The notes under the pieces are model-generated. The model saw only the letters and a list, made by a program, of their open reading frames with translations. It was not told the DNA's origin and made no database searches. Both the position numbers and the translations under genes were made by a program. A stretch of DNA of 64,000 nucleotides, from positions 40,045,717-40,109,716 of the forward strand of contig OZ038389.1 in the NCBI GenBank assembly GCA_964036045.1. Reading direction: 5' to 3'. Below are positions 1-11,431 of this stretch, piece by piece (positions within the stretch are counted from its first letter, which is position 1; each line of letters starts with the position of its first letter). Source of the DNA: Eutreptiella sp. 'Long Island Sound 2002' (Eukaryota; Euglenozoa; Euglenophyceae; Eutreptiales; Eutreptiaceae).

Positions 1-885
1 GCTATGTGTTCCCTCATGGGGATACGTCATGCCAAGAGCGTAGCCTATCTCAGCCGGTCTAACGGCCGTGCTGAAGTGGCTGGACGGCAGCTGTTCGAGA
101 AGCTGCGCAAGATCCACATCACCAATCCACGTCGGAACTGGTTTGAGGAGATGTGGCCTGCTCTGAAGGCCCATCATGACACCCCCACTCCGGGCGGTTT
201 GTCCCCTCACCAGATTCTGTTTGGCAGGGACCCCCTGGGTAGGGGACTTCCCTTATCTGGTGATGGCATGGCTATGGATGCCAAGGAGTTCTTCGCGCGG
301 CAAGAGCAAACGGCGCGGGACATCCGCCAGCAGCTTGAGAAGGAGCATGCTGAGCGTCAGAAGTCCGCCCCGAGCTCGACAGCGCAGAAGTTCAGGGTGG
401 GAGACCCGGTGTGGGTGATCAGACCCCGCCCCATGGGCACCCACCGCACCAAGACCTGGTTCACACCCGGCGAGGTGGTCCGCAGGATTGGTGAGGACAC
501 CTACCGCATCAAGGTGGGTCACGGACAGTTCTGGGAGCGCCACGAGAGTCAACTCCGTGTGCGGGAACCCGACCTCCGTGGCCGACATGTGTCCCTGGAC
601 TACGCCAAACATGAGGCCGATTCGGACGACGACTATGCTGAGCAGGACGACTATACTGTCGAGAAGATCCTGGCTCAGCGTCCGAAGGCCTCGGCACCCG
701 GAGGTCTGGAGTTCAAGGTTCGTTGGCGAGGCTATGGGCCGTCCCACGACACCTGGGAACCCGTCTCCTCGTTTGTGCCGCGGGTCAATACTCCCTTCAT
801 GGAGTACATCCGCAAGCACAAGACCAAGATCCACGTTTCGGACTTGGCAGCACTCACCCGGGCGATTGCAGCCAGGGGTGCCTGA
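1..885 (+). CDS. Integrase C-terminal part plus chromodomain (partial, copy 1)
   Basis: The frame is open from the first base of the window, so the start lies upstream. It covers the end of the integrase core, including the SNGRAEVAG segment that holds the catalytic Glu of the DDE triad, then a GPY/F-like barrel (RVGDPVWVIRP) and a chromodomain at about 650-820 (DYTVEKILAQ, FKVRWRGYG, TWEP). Chromodomains at the integrase end define the chromovirus branch of Ty3/gypsy and are thought to steer insertion to marked chromatin. It differs from the element A copy at scattered residues, for example W for R near 532 and DYAKHE for SYAAHE near 600. It ends in TGA with no frameshift in the visible part. 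Confidence 0.93.
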   Translation, partial: AMCSLMGIRHAKSVAYLSRSNGRAEVAGRQLFEKLRKIHITNPRRNWFEEMWPALKAHHDTPTPGGLSPHQILFGRDPLGRGLPLSGDGMAMDAKEFFARQEQTARDIRQQLEKEHAERQKSAPSSTAQKFRVGDPVWVIRPRPMGTHRTKTWFTPGEVVRRIGEDTYRIKVGHGQFWERHESQLRVREPDLRGRHVSLDYAKHEADSDDDYAEQDDYTVEKILAQRPKASAPGGLEFKVRWRGYGPSHDTWEPVSSFVPRVNTPFMEYIRKHKTKIHVSDLAALTRAIAARGA

Positions 886-2348
886 TCAGCGCCCTGAGCT
901 CTCCCCTGATGCGTTTTGACGCTTGTGAGGCCGACGAATCGTCCCTTACTTGCTTGCTCTCTTCCATCTTTCGGTGACGGAGTGGCCATATACCCCCCCC
1001 TGCTGAATCCAGAGGAGGATGGCCCCTCTCCTTCAATTCTTTTTGTCACTCACCCCCCTGCTGAATCCTTGGGAAACCAGGTTGGGCGACTGACCTTCAT
1101 TTTTCTGAGCTCTTGGGGCCTTGAAGCCCATACGACGTTGCGCAACGGATGCCGCTGTCATCGGCATTGCGATTTTTGAGTGTGTGGTCTGGTTCCATGG
1201 CATTTGCGGAATCCAGACCAGTCGACGTGTGTCTCGAGACTATATATGGCCTGAACTCAGGCGTTTTCCTGTCCACCCTCCTGCATTGCCTTATCCTGAC
1301 CGTGGCGTGGTTTGGCGCTCTGTCCAGAGCGTGTTTACACGCCTATTTACCCAGATTATTGCTTGTTTTTCTGCCCTCCAGGATATGTGCATCTGCATGT
1401 TAAGTGTCATCAGCCCATCGCTGAGGGATGGACTGCTTTTCACCACGAATCGGGATACAGAGGCGCCTTGAGTCGCCGTGTACATATTCTTACAGCCTGG
1501 TCCAGCCTGGACCAGTACTTGATTACATGTTCTACTGTTTGAGTGCTCGTGATACCGTGTTGCCCTATTCGCTGTGATGTGTGGAGATCCTGATGGCGCC
1601 AGGCGGGAAGCCCAGTTGCCTGACTACACTCCCAGCGGTCCGCCACTGTCAGTCCCAGTGTGAGCCTACCGATTCGCAGACGCACTTGCATTCGGATGGC
1701 GGCCGGTGCTCCTGACCTCGGTCAGTCTGCCTGGGAAACTGGTGGTTTGAGGAGTCGACGCCTCCGCCCACACTGCATGAGGACTCCCTCATGTATGGCC
1801 TTCGTGGCAGTAGGGCGAGGGAAAAGACGGCCTTGATGCCCGATCCCTTCAGGAGGAGTTCCCTTAAGATCTGGGGTTCTTAAGGAGTTCGACTATGGCA
1901 CTCTGGACTCGCGTCGTATGGATATGGACATGGTGCGCCCGAGGAAGGACCCGTGGGGACTCTCCCCAGTCGGCGGGCCTTGGGAAGCTTGGGGTAGCCT
2001 GATGGATCTTTGTGGTCGCTCTCGACTTGTGGGACCACCTCGGTCGTCGTGTGTCGCCTATGTTGGCCGTGTATGCCACTGCCACTGTGGTGGTGACCGT
2101 AGCAGCCGGCACCCGGTGCGCCTGGTATGGGTTAACGGGTCCTTTGGATGCCGAACAATCGCCGCCAGGACCCGGGACTTGATACTTGATACTATACATG
2201 TGCTACGAGCTTATACAGCATCATACCTATCTCACTGTGTGACTGTGAATCAGCCTGAAGTGAGGATGTGACACCCCCCTTTCAGGAAGTGGTCCTGGGT
2301 ACCCGCTGCCATGCTTGGGTGTTATCGAGCCCCCCCAGGGTTTGCTCG
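886..2348 (+). other. 3' noncoding region of copy 1
   Basis: About 1.46 kb between the pol stop and the purine tract, collinear with 49039-50528 of element A. I see no conserved reading frame. The motif CCCCCCTGCTGAATCC occurs twice (about 998 and 1055). Such a long 3' untranslated region is unusual for a Ty3/gypsy element. Confidence 0.75.
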
Positions 2349-2359
2349 AAGGAGGGGGG
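2349..2359 (+). promoter_or_regulatory. Polypurine tract (plus-strand primer site), copy 1
   Basis: AAGGAGGGGGG lies directly before the LTR start TGAAGCGG. The same tract stands in the same place at 50529-50539, and a close variant in element B at 13264-13274. Confidence 0.85.
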
Positions 2360-5294
2360 TGAAGCGGTACCCAGAACCCCATGGCTAGGTTACGGCATAC
2401 AACCAGTCTCCGGTCCACTAACCCCGTTCCGTGCCGTAAAGCCCCGCATCGGCAACCGATGCACCGCCAGCGGAGATTTGTATATCAGAACATCAGGAAT
2501 CAACAGGGCTTTATTTTCATATTGTTTCCGTCAAGTTTTACGCTTCCGTTCTGATATTCACTGTTTTGACTGCTGGCGGTTGGATCGCGACTTTACCGTA
2601 ACCGCCAGTTTAACTGTTTATAATGGAAATTTTAACGCTATCCGAGACGAAGACTCTAAAGTCGTCAGGAACTGCATTGATGCATCCGCAATTTTCATAA
2701 TTAATACTCGCAACCTTAATCCGAATTTTTCAGGATGTCGAAATCGGATTTTCGACTTCGACATCCCCGCACTTGATTTGACCTCTTTCGAGTGGACCTA
2801 CGTGCTTCCCTATGCACGAATCAACTTACCTTTTATCTTGCCCTCCATTTGACTCAAAGATATGGGCAAAACAAAGTTGATTCGTGAGGCCACTTGTGAG
2901 GGTCATATCTCGTGCCGCTTGCGAGTATTAACGATAAGGAAACGTGGGATGTATTCATAATACTGCCGACGTAATTTAGGAAGCATTATATGCCTTGCGT
3001 CTCCATACGTGCGCGCTAGTGTAATGGATCATGGTCAAGAGGGTAGAGTTCGCGTTACAACTCATTGGCCATGATATTGCGTGCGTTAAGATAACTTTCG
3101 AGTGTAGCGCGCGAGTGTTGGTGTTGCATAGGAACTCTCCTTGAGTTCCTATGAGCGATTGACACAAAGTTATGCCCTTGGAGGGGCATGACATATCGTG
3201 GTGGGAGCTACCTTTTGGGGCAATATGTGGTATGTGCCATGTGTTGTGTTGCGTGCCCATTTGGCGGGTCCATTACTCCAAGCCAAGCCCGCCAATGGAC
3301 CTCATATTGTGCAAGCCCCTTCTCCATACTCCCTACGGTCAATTGCAAGCCTAACCTTCGTGAAGGGAAGCTTGTGTGGTGATCCCGAAGCGATGCGTTG
3401 GGAGCAAGGTGTGTGTTTTGCAATTTTCCATATTTTTATGTGCCCACTTGGGAAGTAGCGCTCGTAACCTTTCAAGGCGCCCCAAGTGGAGCACATATGT
3501 GGGATCGAAGGTCATTGGTGTCAAGTCATTGTGTTTAGAAGGATTAAGTGATTGCACGATCCAAGCCAAAGATATTATAATATAATTGTGTGCCTTTCAA
3601 GGCACTTTTGTGTGTCTTTGTACCAATTCGGCCGTTTTTGGCCCGTCATGATGTCAAGTGGCGACCGTGTATCTCAACGTTGCGCTCAATTGACATCATG
3701 ACCCAAGTATGTTGTGAGGGTACATACTTCGGTGCCCAACATATCTTGGACCCGGCGAATAACTCCTCTTAGGCTTGGCATACCGTGGCCGCCATGTTGG
3801 CGATTTGGGACTATCCCAAATCATGGGCTCACTTGGCGACCCTGCCATTCCCAATACCGGAGGAGTTGGGCGACGCCCCAAAGATATGTTGGACATATAT
3901 GACTTGATATCAATCCTATGGCACACTCCGGTCCAAGTCGGGCATGTACTTCATTTGCCCCAACCATGAGTGTGCGCATTTTTGGCCATTTTGAGCAATT
4001 TTCCACCTTTGCTGCTCGCCGTGAACTATGTTCTAACCCTCGTGCACGCCGGACGCATGGACCAATGGACCATATATGACATGGGTGTTATGGGTAATGG
4101 TCCCCATGGTCCACACACCACGTGGGCGAAGCGGAGCCACCTTCGTTAAGGTGCTAGCCCAAAGTGAGTGTGGGCAATTTTGCAATTTTGGCATTTGTGG
4201 ACCCAATCGGGATCGTCACCACGCCAAGTGGCATGGAGATCTTTGAGAGCCAAGGGCATGGGAGTCTCAGTAGGACTCCCGGTGGATCGCGTATGGAGTA
4301 ACAGATCCGATCTCCAAGCCGGCGTGGAGATATACTATTGGGAGCACACCTAATTTTGGCTCATTTCAGGCAGCCAAAATGACCCCATTTTGGGACCCCA
4401 ATTTCCCCCTTCCGTGTGGTCAATTGGCGGCCCCATATCTCTAAGCCCATAGGGAGCCCGGACCTAAATTCAAGTTGTACACTCGAGAATAAGTCCTAGG
4501 TCCTGCGTCCTACCCTGTGAGCCATTGGCCTTACCTTGGCCGGGCGAGCCACACGTGGGAATGACGCCAATTTTGGTGATTTTGGCATCATGACCCCACT
4601 TGACGCATCCGTGTTGCCCTGATGCCTGGACCTCAGAGGGAACCAGGTTGGGTGAGGGCTCCAGGCAGTTCGTACTCGAAGGGCATAGGGTCAGTTGCCT
4701 CGTCCCTACCTCTGGCGGGTCCGGACGAGGGGTCAATTTTGGGAATTTTAGAGCTAATATCAGTTTGGGCTGAAACAGCCCATTTTCAGCCACCAACTCC
4801 TGAGGGATTATGGCGGGGCCATATCTCTGGCTCAGAGGAGAGTTGGGACCTGCCGTTAAGGGAGCATAGGGAGCCACTGTCGGTTGGCCTTGGGGCTTCT
4901 TGGTTCCCAGGAACTCGCCTGTGGCTAGGCGGGACACCTCCCCCTTTGGCAGGGTTTCAGGGTCCGGACTGAGCAGGGCATGGGTTGTGTTTGAGCCCCC
5001 GCCCCCACCAACCACTGAGAGGGTCGGACCTGGGATTGGGATATGAGTTGGGACTGAGTGTCTAATGTCCCTTGATGCCCTCACCCCAGTCCAGTCTTAA
5101 CCCCATGTGTACATATCCTGATGTGTTGCTGTACATACTTTCGTTCCCTCTTTGCAGAGTGGCAAGGATTCTGAAACGCTTTGTCACATGACACGAGCGT
5201 ATTGATGCCCTTGTGAGCGTAGTGCCTTGCCTGCCTGCTCACCTGTGCGTGTCACCGCAGCGTCCCGTGGCCGGCCCCCCACGGGAACGCGTCA
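2360..5294 (+). repeat. 3' LTR of copy 1 (2935 bp)
   Basis: Begins TGAAGCGGTACCC and ends CGCGTCA. It aligns throughout with the 3024-bp LTRs of element A but lacks 89 bp near the start: the second copy of a 40-bp tandem duplication and a GC-rich stretch just before GTTCCGTGCCGTAAAG. It keeps the self-primer sequence TGAAACGCTTT at 5172-5182. Reading frames of up to about 190 codons in it show no sign of selection. Confidence 0.92.
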
Positions 5295-7905
5295 ATAGCT
5301 CCCTTAGCCATGTTGTTAGATATGACGTGAATACTGGGGACGCTCCTGCCTTGACTTCGCATCGATACCGCCAGTGGGCACTTCTTGCTGACCACATCGC
5401 CCAGCCTTGGTTCGTTTTCAGTAACCATTCTTGGTCGTCGGACTCCATCATATCTCGGACTGTGGATGTCCCGTTATGAGTTGTCATCTGGCCATAGTAG
5501 TGCTGTATAACCGACGCCGCCGCTTTGAACATGCAGCATTCGACCATCGCGTGTTTAACCGTCTCCTTTTGTGAGCACACCGGGCACTTGTCAGTGCCTG
5601 ACCTCTTGTAGACTCTTGCATGTACGGTCAGTTTGTGCCACAGCGCCTTTCGCGCAAAATCTTGAGCCCTCGGTGGTAGCTGTGCCTGTGCCAACTGTTC
5701 CCATACCTCCTGTGTTTGCGGGTCGCGGACCCCTGGCTGAGAGGCGTAGAACTGGAGCAGCCATATTTTGGGTATGGCCTGCGGGGGTATCAAACCCCCC
5801 TTGTGACGGGACTTTGTTGAGGAGTCGTCCGCCATGATTGTAGACCCCTTTCCATGTCCGAGGCAGTGCATTGAACAATCTTGCATCCTCCAAGGTTTGG
5901 AACTGACCCCACGTCAGCACCCCCTGCCGGATCAATTTCGTGTTGTAGTAAGAGCAGCGGAACTCATTTCGGAAATACACAGAGTGCCACAACGGCAGGC
6001 GGTCCCGGTTTGCCGGGGGGGCCACCTGCGGGGCCGCTCGCTGAATGTTGGAGTGTGGCTTCGCCGACCATCCCAGAAATGTGAGATCTGCCGTTCGGAC
6101 CATGCCCAGTTGAATGTATGGAAGGTTGTCCTTGAATGGTGTGAACCCTATGGCTGTTGCCCATGCATAGAAGGTCTCCACTGCCTTGTCAGGGAATTTG
6201 TGAGGCTCTCCCAACAGGCTGACGAACGGAGCCGCTACCTGGTGCATAAGAAACAGTTCTGGTTCTGGCAGTGCCAGTCCCCCTTGCGCTCTTGGTCGTG
6301 AGAGGATTGGTAGGCTGATTCCCCAACTGTTGGTACCCATAGTCACGTGGTACACCAACTTCAGTTGTCTGATCACCGAGACCGGGGCGTAGTATGCCTT
6401 GGATACCCATGCCACGACCGGCAGAATCCATGATGTCAGCATGAATGCACGCTCGTTCATAGACAGTTGCAGCGTGGATACCACCCTAGCGCGACGGAAG
6501 GCCTCTTGCAGTGCTGGTGCGAAGGCCTGCTCTATCGTCAGCCCCCATCCTTGGTCGTCTTGTTGGTGCAGACTATTTTCCAAGCGTACACCCAGATACT
6601 TGACGAAGTTTTTGACATCCACTCCAATGTCCCGAAAGAACCTCGCCCACTCCATTCCCCCACAGTTGCGAACTATCGCTGCCGTTTTGTTCAGGTTGAC
6701 CTTCAACCCCGAAAACTGTCCAAAACGTGAAACCACTTCCCATACCCTCTTCAACAGCTGTGGGTTGGCTCTTCCATCAAAGAAAATGATGAGGTCGTCT
6801 GCATACATCATGACAGTCAGCACTGGACCCAGGTCTTGTAGTGGGAAAATCACGAAGGATGCCACCAGAGGAACAGCGCCGGAGAGAGTGGATTCCCCTG
6901 GCGTGTGCCTGCCCTCGGGTGGTGGTAAACACCTGGGACGTATCCTTTTCCAACGAAGTATAGATACGGTGCTCGCAAGAGGTGCAGAATCAAACGGATA
7001 TACAAGAATGGTATGCACATCAGACCCAGCGCTGCCGACACCATCTCGTGAGACATCGTGGGGAAGCATTTCTGAAGTCTACTGATAACGCCGCTCCCTC
7101 ACTTAAGCCATCCCAGAGTGCCCGTGACCCATAGACATGCTGGAGTATGCTTCTGTGTCGAAGGAAACCTGTTTGCTGTGACGGAATGCAGTGGAGGAGT
7201 ACATCCTCTAGCTGGATCAGGAGGATGTTGGTGAGCCACTTCTGCCTTGTAGTTTGCAGTGCAATTGGTCGGAGCGAATCTGGTGTCTGCATCGCCTTCG
7301 TCTGGGGATCATTGTCACCACTCCCAAGGTCCATGTCTCCGGCATTTTGCCCACCTCGAGGAAGCGTTTCATTGATTCATACATGTGCGGTTCGAAGATG
7401 CCCGAGAACCTCTTGAAGAATTTTGCCGAGAAACCATCCAATCCAGGGGAACTGTTGCTGTTTAGCCTCTTAAGGCCTTCATGAACTATGTCCAGGGATA
7501 GTTGCTTGAAAAGGAGTCGACCTGCCTTGCGCAGCCGCTGTTCCACTCCTAACGACTTCAGATAGGCCACACATTCGTCTTCAGTGGATCCTGTCGGGGT
7601 GGACACTTTGTCCCAATGGCCCACCAGCTCTTTTGCCACCGCCTTTGCCCCCCGTATCGCTGAGCCTGTCCTGGATACCAGCTGTTGAAGTTTCTTTCCC
7701 TCCTGCAACTCCCGCATTAACCGATACAATTCATTCCTTTGCGTTCTCGGATCTCCTGAAGTTTCCCCGGTCGTGATCACCCCCTTGAGCTTGGACAGTG
7801 TTTCCATGCCCGTTCTGTCACGCTGAGCTTTTTCGTACACCCCCACCAGGAGGGTGTAGGCTGTTGCCGCATCTGTTGCTGCAATCCCCCTTGGTGGCGG
7901 GGGGG
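5295..7905 (-). pseudogene. LINE-type retrotransposon reverse transcriptase, frameshifted and truncated
   Basis: Read on the minus strand from about 7905 down, the fragments give a plant-type LINE reverse transcriptase: NSSPGLDGFSAKFFKRF (7420), LRPIALQTTRQKWLTNILL (7240), GTRQGNPLSPALF (6880), then the catalytic YADDLIIFF (about 6800), and near 5570 a cysteine-rich CPVCSQKETVKHAMVEC segment typical of the zf-RVT domain. The pieces lie in several frames (7217-8011, 7020-7334, 6850-7056, 5591-7069, 5239-5886), so at least four frameshifts separate them and the copy is dead. The endonuclease end is missing: the upstream limit joins DIRS-like sequence at about 7.9 kb. The downstream end is interrupted at 5294 by the LTR of copy 1. 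Confidence 0.85.
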
Positions 7906-8955
7906 GTGACGCAGGCGGCCACCAGCCCCTTCCCGCAAACCACAACGCACCCGACAGCGACCGCAGAAGTTTCATGGGCGGGCGCGGCATCCATTTTTCG
8001 CCCCACTGCACGTGCGCAATGGGCCCCGCCAGAAATAGTTTCGACCAATGCGATGGCCTGCAGGCCTAGATCAACTTCCCCACCACCCGCTGCACGGACT
8101 TTCGCGTAACCGGCCTGGATGCCATCAGCACGTACCTACTCAGGGCATCTTCCAACGTGTGCCTGGTGTTCAGAATGACCCCCCGCCCAAAGTCGACATG
8201 CTTGCCCAAAAAGACTAGCTCCCTCTCCGGCCGACTGGACGACTTTCCACTGATTAGGAAGCTAGCGTTTGCCAGAACCTCCTTGAACGCTGCCAGCTTT
8301 GTGGCTACTGCAGCCTCGGAGTCACCGAACACCAAAAAATCATCCAGGTAATGCATGAGCCGCAGCACGGCTCCTGCCACCTCCAGACCCACCTTCCCCG
8401 TCAAATGTGCCAGCAGTCGCTGACACAGTAGTGGACTGTAACTCCAACCAAACGGCAGCGTCTTAAACACCACATGCACTCCTCCCCCCCCACACGGAAC
8501 AGGTGGCTCTTCCCCTCAGGCAGCAGTATGGCCCAGTAGCAATTTGTGACATCAATGATAGCCCCCAAGCCACGCAGCGCTTGCGAAAAAGCCTCCGCCA
8601 AGGACTCCACTTGAGGCAGGCTGACACGCGGCACCTTGCACCCGCCCTCCCACTGCCTCTGGTTGGCGCGCACCCCATGCAGGATAAGCCGTGCCTCCGT
8701 CTCATTCTGGGGGATGGTGAAGGCAGCCGCTGTAGGCGACCACGGAATGCCCAAGGCATCCGCCTCCTGCTTCGACAGTTGCTGCAGTGCCCCCGTCCTT
8801 GCAATGGCGCTGAGCATGTCAGCCGTGGCCCCCCGCACCGTACGTACTTCCTCTGCCGACGACAGCAAAAACTCTTGTCGCGGACTGACATATATCTGCC
8901 ATAGCCACTCCGGCAGCGGAACCGCACCCACGGATCCTATCCTTTTTTTGGCCAT
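7906..8955 (-). pseudogene. DIRS-like reverse transcriptase / RNase H fragment
   Basis: Two overlapping minus-strand frames (8955-8401 and 8479-8066) carry the reverse transcriptase motifs DVTNCYWAILLPEGKSHLF, LPFGWSYSPLLCQRLL and the catalytic LMHYLDDFLVFG, then VFLGKHVDFGRG and VQRVVGKLI. This wording belongs to the DIRS branch rather than to Ty3/gypsy. A one-base frame change lies near 8440-8480. An in-frame TAG (8066-8068) sits where DIRS proteins usually continue with W or N, and the same frame stays open and DIRS-like beyond it (CRPSHWSKLFLAGP) to about 7.93 kb, where LINE sequence takes over. The C-terminal part of this polyprotein is therefore missing. Confidence 0.75.
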
Positions 8956-9093
8956 CTCAGGAGGCTATAGATAGGCGGGTTTGGCGCTTTGTTGGCGGTG
9001 CTGGTGCGACTGGTTTCGCGGGTGTGGTGGGTTACGGTGGTATACGCGTCGTGCGTGGCCTGCGTGTGTCGTGTCGGGGCGGGGGAAAGTCTG

Positions 9094-9786
9094 ATGCTAC
9101 CGTTGGGGCGGATCGAGCGGCCCTCAAAGGCCAGGTTCCGAGAGACCATGTATCAGCTTTCACTGCGTTTTGCGCAAAAGTGGGGTGTGGAACAGGGACG
9201 CGCGTACAAGGCGTTGGATGTGTTCAGGAGAGAGGTGTTCCAGTTAAGCGAGGATATGAGGGACGACAAGCCACTGCTAACCTGGATGCACCTGTGCGAG
9301 GCCATGGTCATGGAAGGGCTTACAGAATTGCTGGACGGCATTTACCCCACCGTGCCGGAGGATGCACCGTCGTGCGGCTGCGCCACCTGCCTCCAGCTCT
9401 CTCTCGCGGGGGCCGCGGCCAGAAATCCTCCGCTTGCACGGGCTGCGTCTCGGTCGGATGCGCGTACCACCGCGCGGTGGAGTCCCGCGCCCAGCGGCCC
9501 CACACGGCGACCTGCCGAATTGTGGCCCCAGCCGTCCACATTGCCCGAGCCCTGCGTGCCAGCGGGAACCCTCAAATGGGGATCCGACGAGGAGGCGTTG
9601 CATGCCCTTTTCCAGCTGCTGTGTCGTCCACGGTCGTCTTCCTTCCGCCGCCGGCTCTTGGAAGTGGCGCTGGAGCCACTGCAGCCACTCCCTTGTAAGC
9701 GCCGTGAGGGACCTCTGTTGCCAGTCCTGCATCGTCTTGGAGTAGAAGAACCGCACCGCGTCGTCCACGACCGCCCAGGGCTGTAG
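9094..9786 (+). CDS. Unknown protein frame, opposite strand inside the DIRS-like element
   Basis: A plus-strand frame of 230 codons from ATG 9094; a better-placed ATG lies at 9148 in the context GACCATG. Residues up to about 9370 look like real protein: mixed helix-forming text such as YQLSLRFAQKWGVEQGRAYK and LTWMHLCEAMVMEG, with no low complexity. Beyond about 9370 the frame runs antisense to the recombinase-like segment and is probably not coding. The minus strand opposite 9100-9340 has no plausible protein. I do not recognise the family. Its start is divergent from the reverse transcriptase start at 8955, and its end is convergent with the recombinase. Confidence 0.4.
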   Translation: MLPLGRIERPSKARFRETMYQLSLRFAQKWGVEQGRAYKALDVFRREVFQLSEDMRDDKPLLTWMHLCEAMVMEGLTELLDGIYPTVPEDAPSCGCATCLQLSLAGAAARNPPLARAASRSDARTTARWSPAPSGPTRRPAELWPQPSTLPEPCVPAGTLKWGSDEEALHALFQLLCRPRSSSFRRRLLEVALEPLQPLPCKRREGPLLPVLHRLGVEEPHRVVHDRPGL

Positions 9787-10167
9787 GCTGACTGCCTCTT
9801 CAACGCGCAGGAAGGGCTGGAACGAGACGATGGCCAGCCCGACCACTGCCCAGTCCTCCAAGCTGCTGGTCATTGCCGCCATGTGTAGCAGCATGATCGG
9901 CGATCCCCAGATACGCTCGTTTGCCGCGGTCCTTGTCTTCTTCGCTGCCTTGACGGACCTCTAGATTGTGGCCGGGATGCACGCGTCAACCAACCGCACT
10001 TCTGTCGCCATAATGGCCGCGCCAATGATCCCCTTGATTGTGCTCTCCAACTTCACCAATCGGGCGCACTCCAATATGGCCTGCTCCAGGACCCGCTCCT
10101 TGGCATCAAGTGGGAACCGCCGCTCAACCGCCGCCAGCCTGCGCAGGTGACACTGGTATGTCCCCAA
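9320..10167 (-). pseudogene. Tyrosine recombinase-like fragments
   Basis: Minus-strand frames 10167-9961, 9894-9277 and 9541-9320 together suggest a phage-integrase-type recombinase. A helical N-terminal part reads RRLAAVERRFPLDAKERVLE. A segment FQPFLRVEEAVSL resembles the first catalytic Arg box. Near 9540 RWHAG is a candidate for the H-x-x-R box. In the third frame GATIRQVAVWGRWA followed by RDSTARWYAHPT resembles the box with the nucleophilic Tyr. At least two frame changes or stops break it. DIRS-type elements use such a recombinase instead of a DDE integrase. The assignment rests on these motifs alone. Confidence 0.5.
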
Positions 10168-10344
10168 TGACGATTCTTCCTATCCCAGCAGGACAAACGT
10201 CTGCCAGCTGTGCAGAGCGTCTTGCGTGCGTAGCCGCTCCATCTTCTTGAGGGCCGACCCCCAATTGTCCCCTCCATGGGCACTTGCTGCCCCCCCGCGC
10301 CCGCCGCCCCGTTGAGCTCCGAGGCGACGGGGGCCCCCTTCCAT

Positions 10345-11361
10345 TCAGTCGCTCTCGACCGGGCACTGGAACCACCAGTGCTTGACTCGGCACACGTCGC
10401 AGGGATATCGCGGGGGCTTCCCTGTTTTGAGCACCTTGCCGCCTTTGGACTCGTACGTCTCCTCGGGTGTTCCCACGTTGGTGAAGCGGTCCTTCACTCG
10501 CTCCCTCCGTCTGTCCTGCACGTGCCGCGGAGCCAATTTTCCCGTCTTCGGCCTGGTCTTCGCTCCCTCCTCCTTGAGGTTCGCCTTCTCCGTGCCCGTG
10601 GCCTCGTTTGCTCCGTCTGCGGCTCGAGCCTCCAGCTGCGCCTTGACTTCTTCCTTTTCGACCTCGAACAGCAGGTGGGACCACACTTCGGACAGGGCCT
10701 TCATGCCCGCCTCGTACTCAGACTCCAGCATGCTTTGCAAATTTTCCGCCGCCCAGCCTGCCATCGCCCCTGCCTTCGCTCTCGCCCAGGCAGGTTTCGC
10801 TTCGTTGGCCTCCATCTCGTGTCCCGCCTCCAGTAGGAAAATCGCCTGCCGCAGCTGCGGCACTGCCTTGGACGCTCGGAGCTCTTGTATCGTTTTTAGT
10901 TGTTGCTCCATCACGAGCTTCATGTCCTCCATTTCTTGGCGCATTTTCTCGATGTCCGCGTGCACCACTTTGTCGTTTGGCGACCCGCTGGCACTAGAGC
11001 TGCCCCCAACTGACACCACGTCCGGGGGGTTCTTCTCCGGGGTCCCGTTCCCTGCGATCACTTGGGCATGCTGTGCTGTCATGTAGAAGGTGCAGTCGTT
11101 CCAGTTGAAGGTCCGCTTGTGGAGGGTCCCGAAGGCCACGACTTGCTCGTAGATGCCCTCCATGGATCCCGTCAGTCCATACTTCTGTCTCAGCCGATCT
11201 GCCAGTTCAACAGTATCGACTCCCGCTGCCTTTGCCGCCGTCACGAGTCTGTCCGTGTCTTGCTGAAGCGTAGCCGCGTTTAGCTGCTGCGTGGCCAGTT
11301 TATGCTGGCCCTGCTCAATGTAATCCTCGGAGCTGATTGGCCGGTTCTCAGCCTCAGGCAT
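10345..11361 (-). CDS. Gag-like protein of the DIRS-like element (338 aa)
   Basis: An intact frame from ATG 11361 to TGA at 10345-10347, the first ATG that starts a protein-like sequence (MPEAENRPISSEDYIEQG). The middle has a coiled-coil stretch (HADIEKMRQEMEDMKLVMEQ) followed by Ala/Glu/Lys-rich helix. The very C-terminus holds CDVCRVKHWWFQC, a C-x2-C-x3-H-x4-C arrangement one residue shorter than the usual retroelement zinc knuckle, which would bind the element RNA. Length and layout fit a DIRS-type ORF1 (Gag) protein. It lies upstream, in transcriptional sense, of the recombinase and reverse transcriptase fragments. Its 5' leader is cut by element B. Confidence 0.65.
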   Translation of the reverse strand: MPEAENRPISSEDYIEQGQHKLATQQLNAATLQQDTDRLVTAAKAAGVDTVELADRLRQKYGLTGSMEGIYEQVVAFGTLHKRTFNWNDCTFYMTAQHAQVIAGNGTPEKNPPDVVSVGGSSSASGSPNDKVVHADIEKMRQEMEDMKLVMEQQLKTIQELRASKAVPQLRQAIFLLEAGHEMEANEAKPAWARAKAGAMAGWAAENLQSMLESEYEAGMKALSEVWSHLLFEVEKEEVKAQLEARAADGANEATGTEKANLKEEGAKTRPKTGKLAPRHVQDRRRERVKDRFTNVGTPEETYESKGGKVLKTGKPPRYPCDVCRVKHWWFQCPVESD

Positions 11362-11431
11362 GGTCAGGACGACGGCACACCACAAAACAAACAAACACTA
11401 GGCGAGTGTTCAAAAGGTGCCCTCCTCCCAC

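Larger units (their letters stand above)
1..5294 (+). mobile_element. Ty3/gypsy giant-LTR retrotransposon, copy 1 (3' part, cut by window start)
   Basis: Position 1 corresponds to 48154 of the complete element A. From there the integrase and chromodomain frame, a 1.5-kb noncoding tail, the purine tract and a 2935-bp 3' LTR follow in the same order and are nearly identical. The copy ends at 5294 with CGCGTCA, as in both LTRs of element A. It abuts the 3' part of a LINE reading frame on the minus strand, so it most likely inserted into that LINE; the other flank lies outside the window. The 4 bases after the LTR (ATAG) would be its target duplication if it follows the pattern of A and B, which cannot be tested here. 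Confidence 0.9.
7906..11427 (-). mobile_element. DIRS-like (tyrosine recombinase) retrotransposon, decayed
   Basis: On the minus strand the order is a Gag-like gene (11361-10345), tyrosine-recombinase-like fragments (about 10167-9320), then a DIRS-type reverse transcriptase (8955-7906). A small plus-strand frame (9094 onward) lies between the recombinase and the reverse transcriptase. The terminal repeats expected of DIRS elements were not found. The 3' end is replaced by the LINE and the 5' side is interrupted by element B at 11428. The three parts could come from more than one element, but shared orientation and spacing favour one. Confidence 0.55.
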
